Assembly: GCF_002112505.1 (NCBI RefSeq)
Contig: NZ_NEHW01000019.1
Span: 1 to 64,000, forward strand
Reading direction: 5' to 3'
Origin: Pseudomonas sp. R28(2017)
Lineage (GTDB): Bacteria > Pseudomonadota > Gammaproteobacteria > Pseudomonadales > Pseudomonadaceae
Length of the DNA stretch: 64,000 nt
The translations under genes were made by a program, and so were the position numbers. Shown in pieces: positions 7,321-15,916 of this stretch. Each line of letters begins with the position of its first letter. The stretch's first letter is position 1. The notes beneath the pieces are model-generated. The model made no database searches. It was not told the DNA's origin and worked only from the letters and a program-made list of their open reading frames with translations.

Positions 7321-9222
7321 ATGAAGCTGAAATTGAACTTCACCTATTACCGGAATTTCCGTTTCGACGGCAGGTTGCACATTCGTTGCACAGGGGACGA
7401 CCTGAAGAAGGTCAACCATATTCGCTACGAAGTCGAACGCATCGATGGCGATGATCCCGTGTCGTTCAACGGCGTATCCGTGTATTCCCAGGCGTACACC
7501 GGGGCCCTGGTCAATCATGGCTGCCAGGCCCTGCTTGAAGTCGAAGCCAGGGCCGGCACCTACCGCATTCAACCTCGGGTGATACTGCTCGATGCCGAAG
7601 CCGTTGCGCGGGGGCGTCCTGCAGGTGCCGCCGGGGTGATTGATCTCGAACCGTTGCTGGTGCAGGTGCAGGAGCAGGAACTGACACGCAACATGCTGGA
7701 CAAGGTACCGCTGGCCAGCGGCTCGACAAGGCGTCGACGCTCGCTGCCGGACGTTCAGTTACCTGCGTATGAGGCGCTTGCACTGAGCGAGCCTGGCAAG
7801 GCTTGCCCGCCGTTGATCATCCGCTTCGTCAAGGGCGGCTACCAGCGCTTGCTTGTCGATCTGGAGCCCGAATCCAACTCCAGGCTGGTGCAGTTGTGGC
7901 CCAGGCTCAAGCAGGTCATCGACCCTCAGCCTCTGCTGGCTGCGGGGGAGCGCAATCACCCGCGACTGCAGGTGCTTGCCGACTACGGCATGCTGAAACA
8001 GCCGGCGAGCATGCTCAATGACACCTTCGTCAACCTGGCCAGAACCCTGGCGGCACTGGAGTATGTCGAGTCCCTGCAGTTCCATGTCGATGTGCAGGAG
8101 CCAAGCCCGCCAGTGTTTGCCGTGATCGCCGGTCTGATCACGCTGCTTGGCGGCGTTGCCGTCGTGTTGGCAAAGCGTGACAGCACGGATGCACAGCCCA
8201 CCCCGGACTTCGAAAAGCAGCAGCATTACCTGGATGCGCCCAATTACCGTTGGAAAGGCTTGAACGTGCGGCGTGCCTGGGGCAGGCAGGTGACAGGCAA
8301 GGGTGCACGAATCCATTTCTCCGATGGCGGCCTGTTCCCCCAGCACGAAGACTTGCGCGATAACCCGAACCTGAGGGTCGTGACTCAAGGCCCCAACCAC
8401 AACCCCAAGCACGGTACTGCCTCAGCCGGCATCCTGGTGGCGACCGCCAATGGTCTGGGCGTTTCGGGTATTGCGAAGGACAGCGAACTGTACCTCTATA
8501 ACAACAGAGCCGAGGACGCCACCTGGCTGTCGCTGACGATCAGCGCCTTGCTGCGTCATGTCGAGCCCGGCGATATCGTTGGCATCAACCGCCAGACCAT
8601 CAATCCCGCAGACCCGAATACCTTGCTACCTGCCGTGCACGATGCGTTGTGGCGGGACATGGTGCGTGAACTGGTACGGCGTGGTGCCGTGGTGGTGGCC
8701 GCAGGCTGCAATGGCAGCAGCCGTACCGATGCCGACCATGGCACGGTCGCCGGGCACGGGGTCGACCTGTCGCAACATCGAAACTTCGCCGATCACGCCG
8801 ATGTTGGTGCCATTCTGGTGGGCGCATGCCAGTCATGGGATGGCAAACCCCATGCTTACTCCAACCACAACTATCGGTACCGCATGCTCAACGCCTGGGG
8901 CGACAGTGTGGTCACGCTTTCGTATGGAGACTTGCAGGACGAGGAGGGGGACGACAGGGATTACACCGACACCTATGCCGGTACGTCGTCGGCCACCCCG
9001 ATGGTGACAGGCGCCTTGAGCCTGATCCAGTCCTATGCGATGGAGCAGCATCACATCTACCTCAACGCGGACCAGATGCACCTGCTGGTGATGGCGTCAG
9101 GGTACGGTGAGGCGACACTGCCCGACACCGACGTCTTGCCGATGGGGGCCAGGCCCAACGTGGAGGGGGCGTTGGTCTTACTTGACCAGATTCTGGGAGG
9201 CGGGCGCTTTCACCCGGCGTGA
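7321..9222 (+). CDS. Membrane-anchored S8 (subtilisin-like) serine peptidase-like protein with N-terminal beta domain
   Basis: The 633-residue protein has three parts. Residues ~1-110 form a beta-rich domain resembling prokaryotic YEATS-type modules (VNHIRYEVERIDGDDPVSF, then an F/Y-rich strand pattern). A single transmembrane helix lies at ~263-285 (VFAVIAGLITLLGGVAVVLA). A C-terminal S8 peptidase fold carries the triad: Asp in IHFSDGG (~335), His in KHGTASAG (~364) and Ser in GTSSATPMVTG (~556), with an oxyanion-hole AAGCNG (~463). The Asp motif is S-D-G-G rather than the usual D-T/S-G. There is no signal peptide. A longer upstream frame exists, but the ATG at 7321 follows an AAGGA-like site. 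Function unknown; a signalling or quality-control protease is possible. Confidence 0.7.
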   Translation: MKLKLNFTYYRNFRFDGRLHIRCTGDDLKKVNHIRYEVERIDGDDPVSFNGVSVYSQAYTGALVNHGCQALLEVEARAGTYRIQPRVILLDAEAVARGRPAGAAGVIDLEPLLVQVQEQELTRNMLDKVPLASGSTRRRRSLPDVQLPAYEALALSEPGKACPPLIIRFVKGGYQRLLVDLEPESNSRLVQLWPRLKQVIDPQPLLAAGERNHPRLQVLADYGMLKQPASMLNDTFVNLARTLAALEYVESLQFHVDVQEPSPPVFAVIAGLITLLGGVAVVLAKRDSTDAQPTPDFEKQQHYLDAPNYRWKGLNVRRAWGRQVTGKGARIHFSDGGLFPQHEDLRDNPNLRVVTQGPNHNPKHGTASAGILVATANGLGVSGIAKDSELYLYNNRAEDATWLSLTISALLRHVEPGDIVGINRQTINPADPNTLLPAVHDALWRDMVRELVRRGAVVVAAGCNGSSRTDADHGTVAGHGVDLSQHRNFADHADVGAILVGACQSWDGKPHAYSNHNYRYRMLNAWGDSVVTLSYGDLQDEEGDDRDYTDTYAGTSSATPMVTGALSLIQSYAMEQHHIYLNADQMHLLVMASGYGEATLPDTDVLPMGARPNVEGALVLLDQILGGGRFHPA

Positions 9223-9234
9223 TTGGCCTTGAGC

Positions 9235-9266
9235 GGTGCCGCTGCGCCTGTGCGCGCAGCGGCACC
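9235..9266. terminator. GC-rich hairpin between convergent genes
   Basis: A 13-bp perfect stem (GGTGCCGCTGCGC and its complement) with a 6-base loop lies between the stop of the S8 peptidase gene and the stop of the chemoreceptor gene. There is no U tract on either side, so it is a probable bidirectional 3'-end structure rather than a classical terminator. Confidence 0.55.
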
Positions 9267-9271
9267 CTGGC

Positions 9272-11416
9272 TCAGACGCGGAACTGGTCCATCAGTGCCT
9301 GTTGCTGGTTGGCCAGGCTGTTCAGCGACTGGCTGACCCGCGCCGATTCGTTGGCCTGGCCGGACAGCGACTCGGTGACATCGCGGATGGTTGCGACGTT
9401 GCTGTTGATCTCTTCGGCCACTGCGCTCTGTTCCTCGGCGGCCGAGGCGATCTGCAGGTTCATGTCGGTGATCACGCTCACCGCCTGGCCGATGCGCTGC
9501 AGCGCGGTCACCGCCTGGCCGACCTGCTCGACACCGCCCTGGGCCTGGCGGTGGCTGCTGTCCATGGCACCGACCACTTCACGGGTACCCGTCTGCAGGG
9601 CTTCGATCACCTGGCGGGTTTCTTCCACCGATTCCTGGGTGCGCTGGGCCAGGTTGCGCACTTCGTCGGCGACCACGGCGAAGCCGCGGCCGGCCTCACC
9701 GGCGCGGGCCGCTTCGATGGCGGCGTTGAGCGCCAGCAGGTTGGTCTGCTCGGCGATCGAGCGGATCACCTCGAGCACCGAGCCGATCTTCTCGCTGTTC
9801 TGCGCCAGGCCTTCGACTTCGGCCATGGCGCTGCTCATGTCGGCGGCCAGGGCATCGATGCTGCTGGTGGTGCGGTCGATCACCGCCAGGCCTTCACGGG
9901 TGGCCTGGTCGGCATCGCGTGCAGCCTGCGCGGCCTGGGCGGCGCTGCGGGCGACGTCCTGGGCGGTGGCGCTCATTTCGTGGGAGGCGGTGGCCACCTG
10001 GTCGACCTGGCGGTACTGCTGCTCCATGCCGGCACTGGTTTCAGTGGCGATGGCCGAGGACTGGTCGGCGGTGCCACGGGCGGCCTGCACCGAGCGCTTC
10101 ACCTCGGCAATGGTCGGTTGCAGCTTGTCGAGGAAGCGGTTGAACCAGCCGGCCAGCTCGCCAAGTTCGTCGCGCTTGTCGTAGGTCAGGCGGCGGGTCA
10201 GGTCGCCTTCACCGCTGGCGATGTCCTTGAGCATGGCGGCCACGCCGAGGATCGGCTTGGTCACGCCACGGGCCATCAGCCAGACCAGCAGCAGGCCGGC
10301 GATCGCCGCCGCCAGGCCCAGGCCCAGCTCCAGCAGGGTGCCGCTGGTGTTCAGGGTGTCCAGCTCTTGCTTGAGTGCTTCGGCGGGGCCGGTCAGGGCG
10401 TTTTCCGGCACATCCAGCAGCACGCCCCAGGGTTGGGCGCCGGGGATCGGCTCGAAGGCGGCCAGCACTTTCAGGCGCGCCTGGTCGTGCAGGGTGGTCA
10501 GCTTGCCCTCGGCCAGCTTGCGTACCAGTTCGGCGCCCTGGCGCGGGTCGACCTGGTCGAAGCGCTGGGCCAGCTTGCTGGCGTCGGCGCTGTAGCCGGC
10601 CAGCAGGCCGACCGGGCTGAGGATGCCGACCGTGGTGCGGCCTTCGTAGAGGCTGCGGCTGGCGTCCTGGCTCAGGGCCTGCAGGCTGTTGAGGTTGATG
10701 TCGATGGACAGGGTGGCGAGGATCTTGCCGTTGACCGCCAGCGGGAAGACGATGCTGGTCATCAGCACGCGCTGGCCGTCGATGTCATAGAAGTACGGCT
10801 CCACCACGCAGACCTTGCCGGTGCTGCGCGGGCAGCTCCACCAGGTGTTGGCCGGCTGGCCGCTGGGGCCGATTTCGGTGTTGGCCATGTCGTGTTCGGG
10901 CAGGGCCATGGCGGTCAGCTGGCCGGCGCGCGGTTGCGACCAGTACAGGGCGAAGCGCCCGGTTTCGTTGCTGCCCAGTTCGGCTTTGCCGGCGAACAGG
11001 CTGTCCTTGTTGTCCAGCGCATTGGGCTCGAACACCAGCGACAGGCCGAGCAGGTCGGGGTTGGCCTGCAGTGCGGCGCGCACCTGGCGGGTCATGTCCT
11101 CGCGCAGGTCGAAGGCGTCGAGGAAGCGTTTTTCCGCCTGTTCGCGCAGGAACAGCACCTGGCGCGAGAAGCCCGCGCCGTACTGGTAGGCATCCATGAA
11201 CTGGCGGCGGATGTTCAGGGCCTGAACTTCACCTTGCGACTCGATACGCGACTGCGCGGCCTCGGTGAGCATCTGCATGCTGCTGGCCTTGACCAGGTCC
11301 GAGCTGTGGTCCATGCGGTACAGCGAAAGGCCGACGAGGAGGGTGACGATGCCGGCGAGGCATAGACCGGCGAGCAGGGTAATTTTCCACTGGATGGAAA
11401 GTTGTCGCAAAGGCAT
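9272..11416 (-). CDS. Methyl-accepting chemotaxis protein with double-Cache periplasmic sensor
   Basis: The 714-residue receptor has TM1 in LSIQWKITLLAGLCLAGIV, a periplasmic domain of ~320 residues with dCache-like signatures (YWSQPRAGQL, EPYFYDIDGQRVLMTSIVFPL, ILATLSIDINL), TM2 near residue 360-382 and a HAMP domain. The cytoplasmic hairpin carries the invariant tip EQTNLLALNAAIEAARAGE and the downstream ADEVRNLAQRT. There is no C-terminal CheR-tethering pentapeptide; the protein ends MDQFRV. The ATG used here has AAAGGGA upstream; a longer frame to 11506 would add an unlikely N-terminus. Ligand not predictable from sequence alone; dCache receptors in pseudomonads often bind amino acids, organic acids or amines. 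Confidence 0.9.
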   Translation of the reverse strand: MPLRQLSIQWKITLLAGLCLAGIVTLLVGLSLYRMDHSSDLVKASSMQMLTEAAQSRIESQGEVQALNIRRQFMDAYQYGAGFSRQVLFLREQAEKRFLDAFDLREDMTRQVRAALQANPDLLGLSLVFEPNALDNKDSLFAGKAELGSNETGRFALYWSQPRAGQLTAMALPEHDMANTEIGPSGQPANTWWSCPRSTGKVCVVEPYFYDIDGQRVLMTSIVFPLAVNGKILATLSIDINLNSLQALSQDASRSLYEGRTTVGILSPVGLLAGYSADASKLAQRFDQVDPRQGAELVRKLAEGKLTTLHDQARLKVLAAFEPIPGAQPWGVLLDVPENALTGPAEALKQELDTLNTSGTLLELGLGLAAAIAGLLLVWLMARGVTKPILGVAAMLKDIASGEGDLTRRLTYDKRDELGELAGWFNRFLDKLQPTIAEVKRSVQAARGTADQSSAIATETSAGMEQQYRQVDQVATASHEMSATAQDVARSAAQAAQAARDADQATREGLAVIDRTTSSIDALAADMSSAMAEVEGLAQNSEKIGSVLEVIRSIAEQTNLLALNAAIEAARAGEAGRGFAVVADEVRNLAQRTQESVEETRQVIEALQTGTREVVGAMDSSHRQAQGGVEQVGQAVTALQRIGQAVSVITDMNLQIASAAEEQSAVAEEINSNVATIRDVTESLSGQANESARVSQSLNSLANQQQALMDQFRV

Positions 11417-11635
11417 GGGGGTGAATCCCTTTTTTTGGCAGTAAGGGGTTTGGTTTTTTGGGCTTGGATTGGGGCTTCCAGCCTCCACTGTATCGGCCCT
11501 GCCCATTTTTTCTTTATTTAAACATTCAATTTAAAGTCACAGCGAAATACGCCGCAATATGGCGCTTTTGACATCTCCCTCCCACTCCGTCAGAGTGCGC
11601 GCTTTTTTGTCTGCCGCTATGAGGAACCCCACACC

Positions 11636-12955
11636 ATGAACGCAGTGATCGCCGCCGTCGGCATCATGCTCATACTCAGCCTGTCCCGCGTGCACGTGGT
11701 CATCGCCCTGATCATCGGCGCCCTGGCCGGTGGCCTGGTCGGCGGCCTGGGGATCGAAGGCACGCTCAAGGCCTTTAATGGCGGCCTCGGTGGCGGTGCC
11801 ACGGTGGCACTGTCCTACGCCTTGCTCGGCGCCTTCGCCGTGGCCATCGCCAAGTCGGGCCTGGCCCATGCCCTGGCCGACCGCGCGCTGAACATGATCG
11901 ACCGCCAGGGCCATGCCAACGGCGGCAAGGTCAAATGGCTGCTGATCGGCCTGATGCTGGTGGTGGCGGTGTCGTCACAGAACATCCTGCCCATCCATAT
12001 CGCCTTCATCCCGCTGCTGGTGCCACCGCTGCTGTACGTGCTGACGCGCCTGCGCATCGACCGCCGGCTGATCGCCTGCGTGATCACCTTCGGCCTGATC
12101 ACGCCGTACATGTTCCTGCCGGTGGGCTTCGGCAACATCTTCCTCAACGAAATCCTGCTGGCCAACGTCGCCCGCGCCGGGGTCGATATCAGCGGGGTCA
12201 ATGTCACCCATGCCATGGCCATTCCGGCGGCCGGCATGTTCGTCGGCCTGCTGCTGGCGGTGTTCATCAGCTACCGCAAGAAACGCGACTACGACCTGGC
12301 GCGCATCGAGCAGGTCGAGCAGGTCAGCGTGCAGTACAACCCGCTGACCCTGCTGGTGGCGGGGCTGGCGATCGCTGCGGCGTTCATCGTGCAACTGTGG
12401 CTGGACTCGATGATCATCGGCGCCATGGTCGGCTTTCTGATCTTCTCGTTGTCGGGCATCGTGCGCTGGAAGGACACCGACGACCTGTTCACCGAAGGCA
12501 TGAAGATGATGGCCATGATCGGCTTCATCATGATCGCCGCCTCGGGCTTTGCCGATGTGATGAAGGCCACCGGCGAGGTCAAGAGCCTGGTCGAGACCTC
12601 GGCGCAATGGATCGACCACAGCAAGGGCATTGGCGCCTTGCTGATGCTGCTGGTGGGGTTGCTGGTGACCATGGGCATCGGCTCGTCGTTCTCGACGGTG
12701 CCGATCCTGGCGGCGATCTTCGTGCCGCTGTGCGTGCAACTGGGCTTCGACCCGCTGGCCACGGTGTGCATCGTCGGTACCGCAGGGGCCCTGGGCGATG
12801 CCGGCTCGCCGGCGTCGGACTCGACCCTCGGCCCGACTTCGGGGCTGAACGTGGATGGCCAGCACCACCATATCTGGGACACCGTGGTCCCCACCTTCAT
12901 CCACTACAACCTGCCGTTGCTGGCGTTCGGCTGGCTCGCGGCGATGACGCTGTAG
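11636..12955 (+). CDS. Na+/H+ antiporter-family transporter (YuiF/NhaC-like)
   Basis: The 439-residue protein has about 11-12 hydrophobic helices. It opens with MNAVIAAVGIMLILSLSRVHVVIALIIGAL and a GGLGGGATVALSYALLGAFAVAIAKSG segment, typical of the Na+/H+ antiporter-family proteins related to YuiF. The C-terminal half has GIGSSFSTVPILAAIFVPLC and GTAGALGDAGSPASDSTLGPTSGLN, matching conserved membrane re-entrant regions of that family. The RBS is GAGG-like (ATGAGGAACCCC) before the ATG. It ends 4 bases from the convergent fecR stop. YuiF homologues have been linked to histidine or other amino-acid uptake, so the substrate is open. Confidence 0.8.
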   Translation: MNAVIAAVGIMLILSLSRVHVVIALIIGALAGGLVGGLGIEGTLKAFNGGLGGGATVALSYALLGAFAVAIAKSGLAHALADRALNMIDRQGHANGGKVKWLLIGLMLVVAVSSQNILPIHIAFIPLLVPPLLYVLTRLRIDRRLIACVITFGLITPYMFLPVGFGNIFLNEILLANVARAGVDISGVNVTHAMAIPAAGMFVGLLLAVFISYRKKRDYDLARIEQVEQVSVQYNPLTLLVAGLAIAAAFIVQLWLDSMIIGAMVGFLIFSLSGIVRWKDTDDLFTEGMKMMAMIGFIMIAASGFADVMKATGEVKSLVETSAQWIDHSKGIGALLMLLVGLLVTMGIGSSFSTVPILAAIFVPLCVQLGFDPLATVCIVGTAGALGDAGSPASDSTLGPTSGLNVDGQHHHIWDTVVPTFIHYNLPLLAFGWLAAMTL

Positions 12956-12959
12956 GGCG

Positions 12960-13967
12960 TCAGCCCTTGTTGGGCGGTGGCGAGATGCTGTTGAGGACGG
13001 TGCTGCCGTCCTTGCTGCGGGTCAGGTAGATCGGCAGCACCTTGGGCAGGTTGTCCACCAGCCGCCCGACCTCGCGGGTGTTGTAGATGCCGCTGATGCG
13101 GATGCGCCCGGTGCCAGGGTCGGCCAGCAGCAGCGGGGCGTCGAGGTAGCGGTTGATCACCGGCAGGGCCTGTTCCAGGCTCAGGTTGTCGAGCACCAGC
13201 TTGCCATTGCGCCACGCCAGGCTGTTGTCGTAGTCGTCGTTCTCGGCCAGCTGCGGCTCGAAGTCGCCGGTGTGGTAGCTGGCTTGCATGCCAGGGCCAA
13301 GGCGGTAGCCGCCGGCGCTGCCATCACTGCTGACCAGCACCGAACCCTGCACCAGCGTGACCTTGACCTGGTCCTGGTACTTCCACACATTGAACTGGGT
13401 ACCGGTGACGCGGGTCTGGCCATTGCCGGCGCGGACGATGAACGGGTGGCTGCTGTCGTGCTGCACCTTGAAGAACGCCTCGCCACGTTTGAGCGTGACC
13501 TGGCGCTGGTCCTTGTAGTTGAGGTAGGTCAGTTCAGTGTGGAGGTTGAGCTCGACCGTGCTGCCGTCGCTCAACTGCACGGTCTGCATGTCGTTACCGG
13601 CTTCGAAATGCTGGTAGTGGTTGGGCAACCAGCCTTGCTCCCAACCCACCCAGCCGGCCAGCGGCAACACCAGCAGGGCCAGCGCCGCAGCCGACGCCAG
13701 CGGCCGCCAGTTGCGTGCCCGTGGCACGTGCCGGGCAGGCGGGTTGAAGTCGATGACCGTGGCGGTGCGGGGCAAGTGGTCGGCGGTTTGCCAGATTTCC
13801 AGCATTGCCTGGTATTCCTCGGCGTGACGCGGGTCGGCCGCCAGCCAGCGGGCGAACGCTTCACGTTCGTCCAGCGTGCAATCGTCGGCGTGCAGGCGCA
13901 TGCACCAGTGCGCGGCGGCGTCGGTGATGGCATCGTCTGGGCTGGGATTGAGGCGGTCGTGGTTCAT
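12960..13967 (-). CDS. FecR-family transmembrane anti-sigma factor without a partner sigma gene
   Basis: This 335-residue protein has the complete FecR layout. An N-terminal cytoplasmic DUF4880 region (AAHWCMRLHADDCTLDEREAFARWLAADPRHAEEY) is followed by one TM helix (PLASAAALALLVLPLAGWVGW), the periplasmic FecR domain (QLSDGSTVELNLHTELTYLN, VTGTQFNVWKYQD) and a C-terminal STN-like DUF4974 domain (LDNLSLEQALPVINRYLDAPL). Such proteins hold an ECF sigma factor and receive a signal from a TonB-dependent receptor. Neither a fecI-type sigma gene nor a receptor gene is adjacent: one side is the antiporter, the other an acyl-CoA dehydrogenase operon. A Fur-box-like site lies 60 bases upstream. Confidence 0.88.
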   Translation of the reverse strand: MNHDRLNPSPDDAITDAAAHWCMRLHADDCTLDEREAFARWLAADPRHAEEYQAMLEIWQTADHLPRTATVIDFNPPARHVPRARNWRPLASAAALALLVLPLAGWVGWEQGWLPNHYQHFEAGNDMQTVQLSDGSTVELNLHTELTYLNYKDQRQVTLKRGEAFFKVQHDSSHPFIVRAGNGQTRVTGTQFNVWKYQDQVKVTLVQGSVLVSSDGSAGGYRLGPGMQASYHTGDFEPQLAENDDYDNSLAWRNGKLVLDNLSLEQALPVINRYLDAPLLLADPGTGRIRISGIYNTREVGRLVDNLPKVLPIYLTRSKDGSTVLNSISPPPNKG

Positions 13968-14027
13968 CGTGGCTCCGGGTTTTGCGCATTCTACCCCTGC
14001 AAAGGGGTTCCCGAGAACCGAGGTAAT

Positions 14028-14047
14028 GGCGAATGACTATCAGTTAT
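14028..14047 (-). promoter_or_regulatory. Fur-box-like operator upstream of fecR
   Basis: On the minus strand the sequence ATAACTGATAGTCATTCGC resembles the Pseudomonas Fur box (GATAATGATAATCATTATC-like; the GATAxTCATT core is conserved). It lies about 60 bases before the fecR start, where the promoter of a fecI-fecR pair would normally be. Called by eye. Confidence 0.45.
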
Positions 14048-14092
14048 GTGGGTTTTTCGTCGGTTTCGCAAGGGATTTCCAGCGTTTGAGAA

Positions 14093-14115
14093 CGCTTCGC
14101 GGCAAGCGCGAAGCG
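14093..14115 (-). terminator. Hairpin after the acyl-CoA dehydrogenase gene
   Basis: A 9-bp stem CGCTTCGCG/CGCGAAGCG with a 5-base loop lies 14 bases beyond the stop of the minus-strand acyl-CoA dehydrogenase gene. There is no strong U tract. Probable 3'-end structure separating that operon from fecR. Confidence 0.5.
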
Positions 14116-14128
14116 CTCCCTTGCCGGC

Positions 14129-15898
14129 TCAGAACTGCTCGGCCGCCATCGCGTACAGGCTGGCGCTACCGGCGCGGATGCTGGCCTCCAGGGCCAGGCT
14201 GCGCGGCAGCAGGCGCTGGAAGAAGAACGCCGCACAGGCCAGCTTGGCGCCATGGAAGCCCGGGTCTTCGGCGTGCCTGGCCTGGGCCACCGCCGCCATG
14301 CGCGCCCACATGTAGGCGTAGGCGGTCAGGCCGAACAGGTGCAGGTATTCCACCGCCACGGCATTGACCAGGTTGGCGTCCTCGCCTGCCCGGGCGCGCA
14401 GCCATTCGCTGGTGGCCTCCAGGCGCGCCAGGCTGGCTTGCAGGGCTTCGCGGTGCAGTGGTGCCCCGGCGCTGAAAGCCCGCACTTCGGCGGCGAAGCA
14501 GGCCAGCGCCTGGCCGCCATCGGCCAGCACCTTGCGCCCGAGCAAATCGAGGGCCTGGATGCCGTTGGTGCCTTCGTAGATCTGTGCGATGCGCACATCG
14601 CGCACCCGTTGCTCCTGGCCCCATTCGCGGATGTAGCCATGGCCGCCGTACACCTGCTGGCCGAGCACGCAGCTCTCCAGGCCATTGTCGGTGAAGAACG
14701 CCTTGGCCACCGGGGTCAGCAGTGCGACCAGGCGCTGGGCATGCTCGCGCTCGCCGCCATCCTCGGCGTAGCGCGCCAGGTCCAACTGCTGGCCGACATA
14801 GGCGGCAAAGGCACGGCCGCCTTCGGTGAGGGCGCGCATGGTCAGCAGCATGCGCCGCACATCGCCATGTTCGATGATCGGGTCGGCTGCCTTTTCGGAC
14901 GCCTTCGGGCCACTGGCGGCGCGGCTCTGCAGGCGCTCGTTGGCATAGCGCGCGGCGCTCTGGTACGACGCCTCGGCGCAGCCAATGCCCTGGATGCCGA
15001 TGGACAGGCGCTCGTAGTTCATCATGGTGAACATCGCCGCCAGGCCCTTGTTCGGCTCACCAACCAGGTAACCGCTGGCACCGTCGAAGTTCATCACGCA
15101 GGTGGCCGAGGCCTTGATGCCCATCTTGTGTTCGATCGAGCCACAGTGCACGGCGTTGCGCGGGCCGAGGCTACCGTCGGCGGCCACTTGATACTTGGGC
15201 ACCAGGAACAGCGAGATGCCCTTGGCCCCGGCGGGGGCGTCCGGCAGCTTGGCCAGCACCAGGTGGACGATGTTCTCGGTCAGGTCCTGTTCGCCACCGG
15301 TGATGAAGATCTTGCTGCCGCTGATGCGGTAGCTGCCGTCAGCCTGGGGTTCGGCGCGGCTGCGGATCAGCCCCAGGTCGGTGCCGGCGTGGGGTTCGGT
15401 CAGGCACATGGTGCCGGCCCAGCGGCCTTCGTACAGCGGCGGCAGGTAGGTGGCCTTCAGCGCTTCGCTGGCATGGGCATCGATGGCCAGGCAGCTGCCG
15501 GCGCTCAGGGCCGAATACAGGCTGAAGCTGCAGTCGGCGGCGTAGAGCATTTCTTCGAACAGCACGCCGAGCATTTTCGGCATGCCCATGCCGCCGTACG
15601 CCGGGTTGCCGCCCAGGCCGACCCAGCCGCCTTCGCGGTAGGTCCGCCAGGCGTCGCGAAAGCCGTCCGGGGTGGTGACCTGGCCTGCGTCGAAGCGCAC
15701 GCCTTGTTCGTCGCCATTGCGGCTGAGCGGGGCGATCAGCTGGCCGGTGACCTTCGCGGCCTCTTCAAGAATGGCATCGGCGGTTTCGCCATCGACGCGC
15801 TCGGCCAGGGCGGGCAAGCGCGCCCACAGGGCGGGGCCCTGAAACACGTCATGGAGGATGAAGCGCATGTCGCGCAATGGAGCGGTGTAGTCGGTCAT
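14129..15898 (-). CDS. Acyl-CoA dehydrogenase (large ~590-residue FadE/DmdC-type)
   Basis: The 589-residue flavoenzyme has an N-terminal DUF-type helix (MTDYTAPLRDMRFILHDVF), typical of the long Pseudomonas acyl-CoA dehydrogenases. It also has the FAD/substrate motifs MCLTEPHAGTDLG and ISGSKIFITGGEQD, the C-terminal GGHGYIREWGQEQRVRDVRI motif and the catalytic-region IYEGTNGIQALDLLGRK. It oxidises an acyl-CoA to the enoyl-CoA and passes electrons to ETF. The gene follows an acyl-CoA ligase gene by 18 bases in the same orientation, so activation and first oxidation of one acid are co-expressed. Chain length or side group cannot be read; DmdC-like methylthio-acyl and medium-chain enzymes share this form. 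Confidence 0.88.
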   Translation of the reverse strand: MTDYTAPLRDMRFILHDVFQGPALWARLPALAERVDGETADAILEEAAKVTGQLIAPLSRNGDEQGVRFDAGQVTTPDGFRDAWRTYREGGWVGLGGNPAYGGMGMPKMLGVLFEEMLYAADCSFSLYSALSAGSCLAIDAHASEALKATYLPPLYEGRWAGTMCLTEPHAGTDLGLIRSRAEPQADGSYRISGSKIFITGGEQDLTENIVHLVLAKLPDAPAGAKGISLFLVPKYQVAADGSLGPRNAVHCGSIEHKMGIKASATCVMNFDGASGYLVGEPNKGLAAMFTMMNYERLSIGIQGIGCAEASYQSAARYANERLQSRAASGPKASEKAADPIIEHGDVRRMLLTMRALTEGGRAFAAYVGQQLDLARYAEDGGEREHAQRLVALLTPVAKAFFTDNGLESCVLGQQVYGGHGYIREWGQEQRVRDVRIAQIYEGTNGIQALDLLGRKVLADGGQALACFAAEVRAFSAGAPLHREALQASLARLEATSEWLRARAGEDANLVNAVAVEYLHLFGLTAYAYMWARMAAVAQARHAEDPGFHGAKLACAAFFFQRLLPRSLALEASIRAGSASLYAMAAEQF

Positions 15899-15916
15899 AT
15901 CAGGCTCGATAACGGT

